A stretch of DNA of 64,000 nt from Leucobacter chromiireducens subsp. solipictus (GTDB lineage Bacteria > Actinomycetota > Actinomycetes > Actinomycetales > Microbacteriaceae). Of this stretch, positions 52,983 through 62,730 are shown piece by piece. Under the pieces are notes generated by a model. That model did no database searches. It was not told where the DNA came from and saw only the letters and a program-made list of their open reading frames with translations. The DNA is taken from NCBI RefSeq assembly GCF_016758195.1, contig NZ_QYAC01000003.1, positions 310,001-374,000 on the forward strand, in the 5' to 3' direction. Both the position numbers and the translations under genes were made by a program. The stretch's first letter is position 1. Each line of letters begins with the position of its first letter.

Positions 52983-53023
52983 ATGGAGCTGAGACACCAC
53001 CCCCCCAGGCGTCTCAGCTCCAT
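52983..53023. terminator. Hairpin between the LuxR-type gene and ctaD
   Basis: A perfect 13-bp stem (ATGGAGCTGAGAC / GTCTCAGCTCCAT) with a 15-nt C-rich loop lies 3 bp beyond the ctaD stop; it may serve both directions. Confidence 0.6.
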
Positions 53024-53026
53024 CTC

Positions 53027-54724
53027 CTACGTTCGGGGGATGCTCCCGGCTGCTGCTCCGGGCGATGTGCCCGGCCCGGGATCTCGTGTCGCCGCGGGCT
53101 CCGGTTTCGGCGCGAGCTCCGGGTGGTTCAGGTCGAACGCGGGAGACTCGGAGCGGATGCGCGGGATCGACACGAAGTTGTGGCGCGGGGGCGGGCACGT
53201 CGTGGCCCACTCGAGGGAGCGGCCGAAGCCCCACGGGTCGGTGTGTGTGACGCGCGGGGCGCGGCGTGCGGTCAGATACACATTCAGGAAGAACGGCAGC
53301 ATCGACGCGGCGAGGATCATCGAGCCCACGGTGGAGAGCTGGTTCATCCAGGTGACGTCGTCGGAGGGCAGGTAGCTGTAGTAGCGCCGCGGCATCGCCT
53401 TCACCCCGAGCCAGTGCTGGATCAAGAACGTCATGTGGAAGCCGATGAACAGCACCCAGAAATGGATCTTCCCGAGGCGCTCGTTCAGCATTTTGCCCGT
53501 CCACTTCGGCCACCAGAAATAGAACCCGGCGAACATCGCGAAGACCACGGTGCCGAACACGACGTAGTGGAAGTGTGCAACGACGAAGTAGGTGTCGGTG
53601 ATGTGGAAATCGAGTGGCGGCGAGGCGAGGATCACCCCGGTCAGGCCACCAAACACGAAGGTCACGAGGAACCCGAGCGACCACAGCATGGGCGTCTCGA
53701 ACGTGATCGACCCGCGCCACATGGTGCCGATCCAGTTGTAGATCTTCACCCCGGTGGGGACGGCGATCAGCATGCTCATGAGGGAGAAGAACGGTAGCAG
53801 GACGGAGCCGGTGGCGTACATGTGGTGCGCCCACACCGTGAGCGAGAGCGCGGCGATCGCGATGGTCGCGTAGATCAGGGTCTTGTAGCCGAAGATCGGC
53901 TTTCGGCTGAACACCGGGAAGATCTCCGAAACGATCCCGAAGAACGGCAGCGCGATGATGTAGACCTCGGGGTGGCCGAAGAACCAGAAGAGGTGCTGCC
54001 AGAGGATCGCGCCACCCTCGCCGGAGAACACCTGCGCGCCGAAGATCCGGTCGGCCCCCAGGCCGAGGAGCGCCGCGGCGAGTACGGGGAACGCGACGAG
54101 GACCAGGAGCGAGGTCACGAGAACGTTCCAGGAGAACACGGGCATCCGCCACATGGTCATTCCGGGGGCGCGCATGCAGATCAGGGTGGTGATGAAGTTC
54201 ACGGCACCGAGGATCGTCGCGAAGCCGCTCAGCGCGAGCCCCATGACCCAGAGGGTCCCGCCGACGCCCGGCGAGTAGACGTCGGAGGAGAGCGGTGCGT
54301 AGGCGAACCACCCGAATGACGCCGAACCCTGCGGGGTGAGGAACCCGCCGACGGTGATCAGCGAGCCGAAGGTGTAGAGCCAGAAGGAGAAGGCGTTCAG
54401 GCGGGGGAACGCGACGTCCGGCGCGCCGATCTGGAGCGGGAGCATCACGTTCGCGAAGCCGGTGAAGAGCGGGGTCGCGAAGAGCAGCAGCATGATCGTG
54501 CCGTGCATCGTGAAGAGCTGGTTGTATTGCTCCTTGGTCGCGACCACTTCGAGCCCGGGGGCGAAGAGCTGGAGCCGGATGATCAGCGCGAGCACGCCGC
54601 CCACGAGGAACCAGACGAAGGAGCTCGCGAGGTAGAAGTAGCCGATCAGCTTGTGGTCGGTCGAGGTGAGCCAGGAGACGATCCGGCGCGGCAGCGGGTC
54701 GATGGGGAGACGCTCAGCACGCAT
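53027..54724 (-). CDS. ctaD: Cytochrome c oxidase subunit I (CtaD), orphan copy
   Basis: This 565-residue, 12-helix subunit has the heme and CuB ligands of the aa3 oxidases: the first His in [33 protein letters not shown] (CuB His and Tyr region), VWAHHMY and [12 protein letters not shown]. No ctaC, ctaE, ctaF or qcr gene is near, so it must work with subunits from elsewhere or serve as an alternative copy. It overlaps the end of serC by 11 bp and seems to be the last gene of pdxK-serC-ctaD. The C-terminal tail (about 40 residues) is Pro/Gly/Ala-rich. Confidence 0.93.
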   Translation of the reverse strand: MRAERLPIDPLPRRIVSWLTSTDHKLIGYFYLASSFVWFLVGGVLALIIRLQLFAPGLEVVATKEQYNQLFTMHGTIMLLLFATPLFTGFANVMLPLQIGAPDVAFPRLNAFSFWLYTFGSLITVGGFLTPQGSASFGWFAYAPLSSDVYSPGVGGTLWVMGLALSGFATILGAVNFITTLICMRAPGMTMWRMPVFSWNVLVTSLLVLVAFPVLAAALLGLGADRIFGAQVFSGEGGAILWQHLFWFFGHPEVYIIALPFFGIVSEIFPVFSRKPIFGYKTLIYATIAIAALSLTVWAHHMYATGSVLLPFFSLMSMLIAVPTGVKIYNWIGTMWRGSITFETPMLWSLGFLVTFVFGGLTGVILASPPLDFHITDTYFVVAHFHYVVFGTVVFAMFAGFYFWWPKWTGKMLNERLGKIHFWVLFIGFHMTFLIQHWLGVKAMPRRYYSYLPSDDVTWMNQLSTVGSMILAASMLPFFLNVYLTARRAPRVTHTDPWGFGRSLEWATTCPPPRHNFVSIPRIRSESPAFDLNHPELAPKPEPAATRDPGPGTSPGAAAGSIPRT

Positions 54725-55838
54725 GTTCGGCCAATCTCGGGACGACCGTGTCGATACACGCGAGCAGGCGGCTCACGTCGCCGGGCTCCACGGAGACGTA
54801 GCTCGAGATGCGGAGCTGGTTGGTGCCGACGCCCGCGTACGCGTCGATGTCGACGATGCCGTTGGCGCGGAGCGCGCGCGACACGTCCTGGGCGCTCACG
54901 CGTGACGACAGTTCGAGGGTCGTGGTGACGGGGGAGCGGAGGGCGGGATCGGTGACAAACGGCGCCGCGTAGTGGCTCGCCTCCGCCCACTCGGCGATCA
55001 GTTGTGAACTGTGTCGTGTCCGCTCGGCGGCCCAGGAGAGCCCGCCCTGCGCCAGCAACCACTCGAGCTGGGATTCGAGCAGCAGCAGCGTGGCGATGGC
55101 CGGCGTATTGGTGGTCTGGTGTTTCCGTGAGTTCGCGATCGCGCTCGTCAGGCTCAAGAACTCGGGGATGTACCGACCGCTCGCGGCAATGCGTTCCGCA
55201 CGCTCGACCGCGGCGGGCGAGAGCAGGGCGATCCAGAGGCCGCCGTCCGAACCGAGGCTTTTTTGCGGGGCGAAGTAGTAGACGTCCGCCGCGCTGGCGT
55301 CAAACTCCAGCGCGCCCGCGGAGCTGGTCGCGTCGATGACGGTGAGTGCCTCGGCCGCCGGGGCCGCACGCCGCACCGGTGCCGCGACGCCGGTGGAGGT
55401 TTCGTTCTCGGGCCACGCGTAGACATCGATCCCGTCGGTGGCCCGCGGTGTGGCGAGCGTGCCGTGCGGGGCGGAGCGGATATCGGGCGCGGCGAGCCAG
55501 GGCGCGGCCGCGGCTCGGGCAAACCGTGCGCCGAACACCCCGAAGTCGAGGCACTGGGCGCGACGCTCGATGATGCTGAACGCCAGCACGTCCCAGAACG
55601 CGGTCGAGCCGCCGTTGCCGAGGACGATCTCGGAGCCCTCCGGTGCGCGGAACAGCGTGAGGAGCTGGTCCTGAATTCGCGCCACGAGCGAGCGCACCGG
55701 GGCCTGGCGATGCGAGGTTCCGAGAATCCCGGGTTCCGCCTGGCGGAGGTAGCTGAGCTGTGCCGGGCGCAACCGGGACGGGCCGGCGCCGAAGCGGCCG
55801 TCCCCGGGGAGGAGGTCGCGCGGAATGGTGATGGTCAT
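54714..55838 (-). CDS. serC: Phosphoserine aminotransferase-like protein
   Basis: This 374-residue class V aminotransferase resembles the actinobacterial SerC, which makes phosphoserine from 3-phosphohydroxypyruvate. Marks are [42 protein letters not shown] and the PLP lysine in [15 protein letters not shown]. The ATG at 55838 follows AGGAGACCCGA, 9 bp after the pyridoxal kinase gene. The cofactor made by the kinase is the one used by this enzyme. It overlaps ctaD by 11 bp. Whether this is the only serC in the genome cannot be known from this window. Confidence 0.85.
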   Translation of the reverse strand: MTITIPRDLLPGDGRFGAGPSRLRPAQLSYLRQAEPGILGTSHRQAPVRSLVARIQDQLLTLFRAPEGSEIVLGNGGSTAFWDVLAFSIIERRAQCLDFGVFGARFARAAAAPWLAAPDIRSAPHGTLATPRATDGIDVYAWPENETSTGVAAPVRRAAPAAEALTVIDATSSAGALEFDASAADVYYFAPQKSLGSDGGLWIALLSPAAVERAERIAASGRYIPEFLSLTSAIANSRKHQTTNTPAIATLLLLESQLEWLLAQGGLSWAAERTRHSSQLIAEWAEASHYAAPFVTDPALRSPVTTTLELSSRVSAQDVSRALRANGIVDIDAYAGVGTNQLRISSYVSVEPGDVSRLLACIDTVVPRLAEHAC

Positions 55839-55847
55839 TCGGGTCTC

Positions 55848-56777
55848 CTAAATGAGGTCGTGGGAGGTCGTGGTTGCGCGGCGTACCGCCTCGGCGGCGG
55901 CGTCGACGGCGGCGGCGAGCTGGGGGAGCCCGGGGAACGCGCCGGCCGCGGGATCCGGGTTCGCCAGCAGTTCGATGGCGAGCGCTGCGGTGAAGGTGTC
56001 GCCGAGGCCCTTGGCGGAGGTGCGGATCGGCGCGTGCCAGTGCGCGCAGTGCTCGGTGGCGGTCACGATCACCTCGCCGACGCTCGCGGTGACCGGGGAG
56101 CGAACGCCGGTGACCACCACCCACTGGGTCTGCGGGGACATCAGGGATCGCGCGGCCCGTGCAATGGGCGCTGGGGAGGTGAGCGAGGCGAGCGGCGCAC
56201 CGCTGAGGTGGGCAAGCTCGAACAGGTTCGGGGTCATGCCGCTCGCGAGGGGCACGAGCTCGTCGCGGAGCGTGTCGACGAGCGCCGGATCGGTGTAGAA
56301 GCCGAGCTCGATGTCCCCGAGGGTCGGGTCGAGGAGGAACGGCAACGCCGGGCCGGGCCGGGGTCGCAGCCACGCGGCCACGGCGGCGGCCTGCGCCGGT
56401 GCCGCGAAATACCCCGAGGTGACGAGCCGGAGCTCGTCGAGCGCGCCGGCCGCCGCAACATCCTCGAGCGCGTGTGCGATCCAGTCCGCCGGGACGTCGA
56501 CGTGATGCACCGACGCGAAGTGGGGCAGGACGCTGAGCAGGATCGTGGGAATGTCGATCGTGCGCACCCCGGCGGCCTCGGTGACGCGGCGCGCGGCCGG
56601 GATCCCGACCGTCCCGTGGAGCACCTGCGAGCCGAAGTTCACGATCTGGGTGGGGCGCGGATCGAGTTCGAGCGATCCGGCCGCCTCGACGCGCACCGCG
56701 ATCCGGCCGCGAGGGTGACGCCCCGGGGCCGTCGGTTCCGTGCGAGGGGAACGATCATCACGTACCATCATTGACAT
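55848..56777 (-). CDS. Pyridoxal kinase (PdxK/PdxY-like)
   Basis: This 309-residue ribokinase-fold protein phosphorylates pyridoxal to PLP. It shows VNFGSQVLHGTVG near the N-terminus, DPTLGDIELGFYTD, GMTPNLFELAHLSG, WVVVTGVRS and the catalytic GLGDTF (Asp). The first 25 residues are Arg/Pro-rich and may not be part of the fold. The ATG at 56777 lies inside the conserved site at 56772-56796, preceded on its strand by TAGCGT at 7 nt, so the transcript probably begins at the ATG. It leads pdxK-serC-ctaD and is divergent from the degT gene. Confidence 0.85.
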   Translation of the reverse strand: MSMMVRDDRSPRTEPTAPGRHPRGRIAVRVEAAGSLELDPRPTQIVNFGSQVLHGTVGIPAARRVTEAAGVRTIDIPTILLSVLPHFASVHHVDVPADWIAHALEDVAAAGALDELRLVTSGYFAAPAQAAAVAAWLRPRPGPALPFLLDPTLGDIELGFYTDPALVDTLRDELVPLASGMTPNLFELAHLSGAPLASLTSPAPIARAARSLMSPQTQWVVVTGVRSPVTASVGEVIVTATEHCAHWHAPIRTSAKGLGDTFTAALAIELLANPDPAAGAFPGLPQLAAAVDAAAEAVRRATTTSHDLI

Positions 56778-56796
56778 AGGACAAACGCTATCATGG
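56772..56796. promoter_or_regulatory. Conserved 25-bp site A (pdxK / degT)
   Basis: TGACATAGGACAAA, three bases, TATCATGG. It covers the pdxK start codon, and its reverse strand holds TAGCGT 7 nt before the ATG. The palindromic core TTGaC-ATAG-GACAA is imperfect at one base here. Confidence 0.75.
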
Positions 56797-56845
56797 CTAT
56801 GACAATGTTCTCGAATGGTTCGAATCGCACGCGGAGGCACCCCAC

Positions 56846-58012
56846 ATGACCACCCCACCCACGACCCCCACTCTCGCGGCATCCCCGCGCACCGCGACCG
56901 CGATTCCACCCCTGATCCCGGCCGCGAAGCCCCTGATCGGGCATGAGGAACGGCTTGCGGTGAACAACGTGCTGCTCTCGGGCATGCTCGCGCAGGGGCC
57001 GGAAGTGGCCGCCTTCGAGGCGGAATTCGCGGAGCACTTCGTGGGCGGGCGGCCCACGGTCGCCCTGAACTCGGGCACGAGCGGGCAACACCTGGGGCTC
57101 CTCGCGAGCGGGATCGGCCCGGGCGACGAGGTGATCGTCCCCTCGTTCACCTTCGCGGCGGTCGCGAACTCGGTGGCGCTCACCGGGGCGACCCCCGTGT
57201 TCGCGGACATCGAGCCGACCCACTTCACCCTGGCCCCCGACGCCGTGCGCGCCGCGATCACCGAGCGCACGGCGGGCATCATGCCCGTGCACCTCTACGG
57301 CCACCCGTTTCAGGTCGACGCGCTCAGCGCCCTCGCCGCCGAACACGGAATCATGCTGTTCGAAGACGCGGCCCAGGCACACGGTGCCCGCTGGAACGAC
57401 GCCCCCGTGGGGAGCTTCGGCGAGTTCGCCATGTTCAGCCTCTACCCCACGAAGAATATGACCGCGATCGAGGGGGGCATGGTCGCCTGCCGCACCGCGG
57501 ACACGGCGCGTCGACTGCGGCTGCTGCGCAACCAGGGCATGGAAACCCAGTACGCGAACGAGGTCGTCGGTTTCAACGCTCGGATGAGCGACATGCACGC
57601 GGCGGTGGGGCGCGTCCAGCTGCGCAAGGTCGACGCGTGGACGCACACCCGGCAGGCGAATGCGGCCTTCTTCGACCGAGAACTCGGCGGGGTCGGGGGC
57701 CTGGTGACGCCGCGCACCGCGCCCGAGGCGACGCACGTGTACCACCAGTACACGGTGCGTGTGCCGGCGGCGGAGCGTGACCGGGTGCGCGCGGCGCTCC
57801 ACGATGAGCACGGGGTGGGCACCGGCGTGTACTACCCGATCCCGAACCACCGCTTGCCGTCCCTGCGGCAGTACGCGCCCGAGTTTCCGCTGCCCGAATC
57901 CGACCGCGCGGCCGCCGAGGTGCTTTCGCTCCCGGTGCACCCCTCGCTCACCGCGGGCGAGCTGGACCGGATCGTCGCCGGGGTCACCGCGGTCATGACG
58001 GCGGGTGCCTGA
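56846..58012 (+). CDS. DegT/DnrJ/EryC1/StrS-family PLP aminotransferase
   Basis: This 388-residue aminotransferase resembles the sugar-nucleotide type (WecE/ArnB/StrS). The PLP lysine is in SLYPTKNMTAIEGGMV; ALNSGTSGQHLGLLASGIGP, VPSFTFAAVANSV and FEDAAQAHGARW are typical. It aminates a 4-keto or similar group of an activated sugar, or acts on another scaffold; no sugar-nucleotide or glycosyltransferase gene is present. The ATG follows CACGCGGAGGCACCCCAC. It begins 50 bp right of site A, divergent from pdxK, and overlaps the moxR gene by one base (TGATG). Confidence 0.87.
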   Translation: MTTPPTTPTLAASPRTATAIPPLIPAAKPLIGHEERLAVNNVLLSGMLAQGPEVAAFEAEFAEHFVGGRPTVALNSGTSGQHLGLLASGIGPGDEVIVPSFTFAAVANSVALTGATPVFADIEPTHFTLAPDAVRAAITERTAGIMPVHLYGHPFQVDALSALAAEHGIMLFEDAAQAHGARWNDAPVGSFGEFAMFSLYPTKNMTAIEGGMVACRTADTARRLRLLRNQGMETQYANEVVGFNARMSDMHAAVGRVQLRKVDAWTHTRQANAAFFDRELGGVGGLVTPRTAPEATHVYHQYTVRVPAAERDRVRAALHDEHGVGTGVYYPIPNHRLPSLRQYAPEFPLPESDRAAAEVLSLPVHPSLTAGELDRIVAGVTAVMTAGA

Positions 58013-59496
58013 TGCTGCACATCCAGGTGACCCCGGACGCCCTGCTCGCGGAGCTCCGCTCGGTCGCGGACGAGCTCCGGCAGACCCGGCGCGCGCTCCG
58101 GGCCGACTGGGCGGCGGCCGGCCGCGCACCCGCGGAACTGGAGCGGCTCCTCACCGCGACCGCACCGCCCGCGCACGAACTCGACGACTGTGCCGCGCCG
58201 ATCCGGCTGGGGGTGACGAGCGTGCGGGAGCTTCGTGCCCGGCTCGCCACGCTCAGCGCGGATCCGACGCTGGCGGAGGGCGCGCTCGACCGCGCCCTGA
58301 CGGAGCGCGCGCGGACCCTGCGCGCCGCGATCGTCGCGCACCGCGCCGACGTCCGCGCCGAGGACGCGCGGGACGCCGCGGCCGAGCTCGTCGCGCACGC
58401 GGCCGCGGCCCGCCGCACGCTGACGCCGGCCGAACAGCGCGCCGTGCGTGCGGCCGCGAGGGACGAGAAACCCGGCAGCGCCGGCCGGCGGCTGCCCGCC
58501 GGAGTGCCGGATGCCCTCGCAGCGCTCCGGGTGCGGCAGGCGCAGCGAGAACTCCGCGCCGGACTGCTCCTGAGCGCGCAAATGCGGGACGTGATCCGGG
58601 CCGCGCTTCCGGCACTTCGTTCCGGGGCGCCGCTCTTGATCATCGGGGAGACCGGCGGCGCGAAGACGGCCCTCGCCGAAGCGCTCGCGCGGCGCACCGG
58701 GAAGGCCCCCGAGTTTGTCTCCGGCTACGGCGATATCTCGACCGCGCAACTGATCGGCAGTCACGAACTGCGCAACGACCGCGGCGTGACCGTGACCGAC
58801 TTCGAGCCGGGACCGCTGCTTCGCGCCATGCGCGAGGGGCGGCCGCTGATCCTCGACGAGGTGAACGCCATGCCGGCGGAGTTCCTGAAACGGCTCAACC
58901 GGATCCTGCAGCTGCGCCCCGGCGCCGAGTTCGCGGTGCAGGAGCAGGCGGGCGAGCGCGTCCGGATCGCCCCGGGCTTCACGATCCTCGCGACGGCGAA
59001 CGAGCACGCGCCGCACCGCTACCGCGGAATTGAACCGCTGAGCGCGGAGCTCGTGAACCGCTTCGGTGCCCACACCTTTCGGGTGCGCTACCCGGACGCC
59101 GCTCTCGGGTACACCGAGTTCCCGCGCGAGAACGCACTCCTCGCCATGGCCGCCGTCGCGACGGATCTCGGCGAGTTGCCCCCCGGCATGACCCCCGCGC
59201 ACATCGAGCTCGCCGCTCGGGCCGCGTTTGTGAGCCAGCAGGTGTTCTCGGGAAACTCCGGCGAGGGGTTCGAACGCTTCGTGGCGACCGAGCAGCAGGC
59301 GGATCGCGCCCCCGGGCTCGAGGAAACGGTGATCGCGCCGCGCACCCTCGTCGCGATCCTGGAGCGGGTGGCGCTGGAGGGGACGGCGGATGCGCTGCAC
59401 GCGGCGCTGAGCCGGTTCGCGGACGGGGTGATGCACCCCGAGGATCGCCGCACGCTCACCCTCATCCTCGAAGGGCAGGGCGTGCGGTGGACGTGA
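58012..59496 (+). CDS. MoxR-like AAA+ ATPase
   Basis: This 494-residue ATPase has an N-terminal helical part (1-200) rich in Ala, Arg and Leu, then an AAA+ domain with the unusual P-loop GETGGAKT (about 212-219), Walker B LILDEVNAM, sensor 1 ILATANEHAP and an AAA_lid. MoxR proteins work with VWA proteins to remodel or insert metal into client enzymes. The start shares its first base with the degT stop, and the end overlaps the VWA gene by 10 bp, so degT-moxR-vwa are made together. Confidence 0.87.
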   Translation: MLHIQVTPDALLAELRSVADELRQTRRALRADWAAAGRAPAELERLLTATAPPAHELDDCAAPIRLGVTSVRELRARLATLSADPTLAEGALDRALTERARTLRAAIVAHRADVRAEDARDAAAELVAHAAAARRTLTPAEQRAVRAAARDEKPGSAGRRLPAGVPDALAALRVRQAQRELRAGLLLSAQMRDVIRAALPALRSGAPLLIIGETGGAKTALAEALARRTGKAPEFVSGYGDISTAQLIGSHELRNDRGVTVTDFEPGPLLRAMREGRPLILDEVNAMPAEFLKRLNRILQLRPGAEFAVQEQAGERVRIAPGFTILATANEHAPHRYRGIEPLSAELVNRFGAHTFRVRYPDAALGYTEFPRENALLAMAAVATDLGELPPGMTPAHIELAARAAFVSQQVFSGNSGEGFERFVATEQQADRAPGLEETVIAPRTLVAILERVALEGTADALHAALSRFADGVMHPEDRRTLTLILEGQGVRWT

Positions 59497-61388
59497 CCGA
59501 GCGCGGCATCGACCTCGCGGCGCAGCTCCGCAGCGCGGGACGCGTACTGGGCCTGGACGTGTCAGTGACGGACGCCGAGGAGTGGGAGTTGGGCCCCACG
59601 CACGCGACGGTGGGGCTCGGCTTCTTCCGCTCGCGGGGGTATTCGGACGCGGACACCGCGGCCCTCGTCCTCCGGGACTTCTGGGCCGGGGTCCGCGTGC
59701 CTCGGCTGGCGCCGGCGCGCGCGTACCGGCGCGATGCCGTGGCGGCGCGCAGCCCGGAGCTCGCGCCCCTGCTCGCGGTGATCGACCGGGCGCACGCCGG
59801 CGCGGAGCTGTGCGCGGCCATGCCCGGGGTGCGTCGGCCGTTGGATGCGGCGACGCTGCGCGGGGTGCCCGAGGAGCTCCGGGAGCGCGGGCTGGAGGAG
59901 CAGTGGTGCGGGGCGCTGCTCCGGGTCAGCGCCGGCGCGGCGACCGTCCGCGTGGACGAGCCGGTTCGCGCTGAGCTCGCTCGGCTCCTGGGCGGCGCCC
60001 CCGGGCACGTTCCGCCGGGCGTGCTGCAGCGTGTGCTCGGCCTGGAACCCGGGATCACGCCGGGGGCCCGCTTCGACCGCGCCCTCGCGGTGCTGGTTCC
60101 GCCGCTGCAGCGGTTGCGGGCCCGTGCGGGGCGCGGCATCGCGGACGGTCGCGGGGAGACCGCCGGGTCCGACACGGCGGGCGCGGACGGCGCGGAGCTC
60201 GGGCTCGGCCACGGCGCGGCCGCCGGAGACGCCGACGGGGCCGACGGTGCCGAGGCCGCGGACGCCGCCGACACGATCGCGGACACCGGGGAGGCGGACG
60301 CGCCCGATGCCGCGGCGGCGTCGGATCCCGGGCCGGTCGACACGGCGTCGCTCACCGAGTCGCGCTCGGAGACGCCGCCGGTCTCGCTGATCGACGTCCC
60401 GCTCCCCGCACGCGCCTCGGGCGCGCTCACCGAACCGCCCGGGGTCGCCGCGGGGGAACCCGCGGGTGGGACTCCCGGAGGTGCCGGATCCGCACCGGGG
60501 CCGAGCCGCGGGCTGGCGCAGGCGAGCCTCGCCGAGTACCGCGCGCGCGTGGGGCGGTGGGAGCCAGAGATCGCCCGGGTTCGCGAGGTGTGGCGATCCG
60601 TGCTCGCCCCGGGGCAGCGTGAGCGCCGGGTGCTCTCACGCCGGCCCGCGGCCGAGGGGGTCGTGCTGCACCGGGAACGGCTCGCCGCGACGGTGACCGA
60701 GATCCGCGCCGGCGTCCCACGGCCCCCGGCCTTTCGGACGCGGGAGCGCCGGGCCCGCGACGCGGAGGGACTGGGGCGCATCGACACGATGCTCGTGCTC
60801 GATCGCTCCGCGTCGATGGGCGGGGCCGCGTCTGAGGCCTGCGCCGACGCCGCGCTCGTGCTCCTCGAGGCGCTCGCCGCCGTCGCGCGGGACATCGCCC
60901 GCGTCGAACAGCAGCACGCGATCGCGCTCGGCACCGCGCTGCGGTCGGGACTCATCGTCTTCGACGACGTGCCGCGGGTCGTGGCCCCGCTCAGCCGGGC
61001 CGTCGCCGAGGACACGCGCGCCTCGCTGGTCGCCTCGGTGCGCAGCGCGAGCGGGCGGACGGACACCGCTGAGGCGCTGCGCGTGGCGGGTGCCGAACTC
61101 GGCGTGATCCTCGGCGAGGTGCCGGAAACGCGGCCGGGCCGGGATGTGGCGCGGCGCCGCCTGTTGGTGCTCGTGGGCGATGGGGAGTGCGAGGACCCGG
61201 CCGAATTGGCCGCGGTGGTGGCGCAGCTCCGCGCGGGCGGCGTCGAGGTGTGCGGGATCGGGATCGGCTCGGCACCGGGCATGTCGCTGCTCGGGGCGGG
61301 GGTGCGCCGGATCGCGAGCGCGCGTGAGCTGCCGGCCGCGCTCGGCGCTATGCTCGCCGCGGTGCCGGTGCCGGTGTCCGGCGACTGA
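59487..61388 (+). CDS. VWA-domain protein (chelatase-subunit-like)
   Basis: This 633-residue protein has an N-terminal uncharacterised region, a low-complexity Asp/Ala/Gly-rich linker (about 215-345) and a C-terminal VWA domain with MIDAS sequence MLVLDRSASMGG (Asp439) and LLVLVGDGECEDPAE. The layout (helical part, acidic linker, VWA) recalls the large subunit of magnesium/cobalt chelatases (BchD, CobT) and MoxR-partner proteins. The start is GTG 59487, inside the moxR end. It probably forms a complex with the MoxR-like ATPase. Its client is unknown. Confidence 0.85.
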   Translation: MDVTERGIDLAAQLRSAGRVLGLDVSVTDAEEWELGPTHATVGLGFFRSRGYSDADTAALVLRDFWAGVRVPRLAPARAYRRDAVAARSPELAPLLAVIDRAHAGAELCAAMPGVRRPLDAATLRGVPEELRERGLEEQWCGALLRVSAGAATVRVDEPVRAELARLLGGAPGHVPPGVLQRVLGLEPGITPGARFDRALAVLVPPLQRLRARAGRGIADGRGETAGSDTAGADGAELGLGHGAAAGDADGADGAEAADAADTIADTGEADAPDAAAASDPGPVDTASLTESRSETPPVSLIDVPLPARASGALTEPPGVAAGEPAGGTPGGAGSAPGPSRGLAQASLAEYRARVGRWEPEIARVREVWRSVLAPGQRERRVLSRRPAAEGVVLHRERLAATVTEIRAGVPRPPAFRTRERRARDAEGLGRIDTMLVLDRSASMGGAASEACADAALVLLEALAAVARDIARVEQQHAIALGTALRSGLIVFDDVPRVVAPLSRAVAEDTRASLVASVRSASGRTDTAEALRVAGAELGVILGEVPETRPGRDVARRRLLVLVGDGECEDPAELAAVVAQLRAGGVEVCGIGIGSAPGMSLLGAGVRRIASARELPAALGAMLAAVPVPVSGD

Positions 61389-61395
61389 GGCCGGG

Positions 61396-62184
61396 TCAGG
61401 CCGCCAGGCGCGTGCCGAGGTGCGGACCCTGCGCCGTGCGCTCCCGCGTGTCGATGCGGATGGTGTGCGTCGCGGTGTCGGTGCCGTGCCGAGCGGCGAA
61501 TCGCGCATCGGGGAGGCTGCCGCCGATCCAGGTAAACGAGCGCGGATCGAGCGGTGGGTGCCCGCCGCGGGCCCGGGCGATCTGGGCGACGAGCAGTTCC
61601 GGGAGCGAGGGGTAGCGCGCGGCCACGTCGGCGCGGTACGCGGGACCGAGCTCCGGGGCCGCCGACCCGACGGGGAGCCACCGCAGGGTCCAGCGGACCG
61701 GCCCGTGGGCGGCCGAGCGGACGAGCTGCGGGGCCGTGGCGGGCGCGTCCAGCGCCGCGAACCAGCGGCGCACCTCGGAGGAGAGGCTGAGGGCGAGGTC
61801 GTCGGCGAGCGCGCCGTCCGCGAACGCCGCCAGCCAGGCGCCGGGGCCGAGGCCGTGGGGTGCTGGAATCGGCAGGTGCGCGTCGCCGGGTTCGGCGTCG
61901 AATGGCGGGACCGGGCGGACGCCCGCCGCCCAGAATTCCTCCGGTTCGGGCACGCGGATGTCGCTGCGTGCCGCAAGCGCGTGTGCCGCGGCGAAGCCCG
62001 CGTCGAGGGCTGCGCGCTGGGCGGGACCGGGGAGGCTCGCCAGTGCGGCGCCGAACTCCCCGGCGCGGAGGCGCGCGCTCTCCGCCGTGATCCAGGCCGC
62101 GCCCGGGTCCGGGACGGCGTGGCCGGCGAGGTCGGGGAAGAGCGCGTGGGGGAGCGGACGATGCGCCGCGACTGGCTTTGTCAT
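61396..62184 (-). CDS. Hypothetical protein under conserved site B
   Basis: This 262-residue protein (MTKPVAAHRPLPHALFPDLA at the start) is acidic in its N-terminal half and ends with SFTWIGGSLPDARFAARHGT and TIRIDTRERTAQGPHLG. No membrane helix, signal or known motif is seen. The ATG at 62184 lies in the palindrome of site B, with TACATT 7 nt before it on the same strand: probably leaderless. It is convergent with the VWA gene (7 bp gap), and divergent from the Fur gene. Confidence 0.75.
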   Translation of the reverse strand: MTKPVAAHRPLPHALFPDLAGHAVPDPGAAWITAESARLRAGEFGAALASLPGPAQRAALDAGFAAAHALAARSDIRVPEPEEFWAAGVRPVPPFDAEPGDAHLPIPAPHGLGPGAWLAAFADGALADDLALSLSSEVRRWFAALDAPATAPQLVRSAAHGPVRWTLRWLPVGSAAPELGPAYRADVAARYPSLPELLVAQIARARGGHPPLDPRSFTWIGGSLPDARFAARHGTDTATHTIRIDTRERTAQGPHLGTRLAA

Positions 62185-62203
62185 AGGACAAAATGTATCA
62201 TGG
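62179..62203. promoter_or_regulatory. Conserved 25-bp site B (262-aa gene / fur)
   Basis: TGTCATAGGACAAA, three bases, TATCATGG. The core is the perfect palindrome TTTGTC-ATAG-GACAAA (62177-62192), covering the ATG of the leftward gene and lying 32 bp before the Fur-family start. Confidence 0.8.
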
Positions 62204-62234
62204 GAAGGAACGCAGCTGGGGATCGGGGGTGGGC

Positions 62235-62666
62235 ATGGCCGAGAGTGTGGTGGGGCGCGACGCGGCGCAACGGATTCGCGCTGCCGGACTGCGGGTCACC
62301 GCCGCGCGGGTTGCGGTGTGGGCGGCGCTGCACGCCCGCCCGCACGGCTCGGTCGCCGATGTCGCCCGGGAGCTGCGCGAAGCCGCGCCCCGCAACTCGG
62401 TGCAGACGCTGTACAACGTCGTGAATGACCTCACGCGCGCCGGGCTCCTCCGACGCGTCGAGTTTCCCGGATCCGCGGTGGCGCGCTACGAGACGCGGGT
62501 CGGGGATGCGCACCACCATTTGCAGTGCACGAGCTGCGGTCGGGTCGTCGACATCGATTGTGCGCACGTGCGGGGAGACTGCCTCGACGCGGTGGGCGTT
62601 CCGGCGGGCACGGTCACGTCCGTGGAGGTCGTGTTTCGGGGGACCTGCGCCGACTGTGCGGCGTGA
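62235..62666 (+). CDS. Fur-family regulator, FurA/CatR-like
   Basis: This 143-residue metal-dependent repressor has a winged helix (RVTAARVAVWAALHARPHGS), DNA-binding helix SVQTLYNVVNDLTRAGLL, VARYETRVGDAHHHLQC (regulatory metal region, His93-95), and structural-zinc pairs Cys98-x2-Cys101 and Cys138-x2-Cys141. Two further Cys (109, 116) match mycobacterial/streptomycete FurA. FurA usually controls katG from the same operon, but katG is not here. The ATG at 62235 follows GGGGGTGGG; an ATG at 62193 lies within site B and is less likely. It could bind sites A, B and C, and repress itself. Confidence 0.85.
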   Translation: MAESVVGRDAAQRIRAAGLRVTAARVAVWAALHARPHGSVADVARELREAAPRNSVQTLYNVVNDLTRAGLLRRVEFPGSAVARYETRVGDAHHHLQCTSCGRVVDIDCAHVRGDCLDAVGVPAGTVTSVEVVFRGTCADCAA

Positions 62667-62730
62667 GTGGCCCGTCCCTGCGTGGGGCGCGCACGCACCG
62701 GCCAGCCCCAGGCTCGGTGGCGGCCAGGCC

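Noticed and set aside
59462-62191. 909-codon minus-strand frame across vwa and the 262-aa gene
   Set aside because: Low-complexity Ser/Ala/Arg/Pro sequence; the plus-strand VWA domain with MIDAS motif is real.
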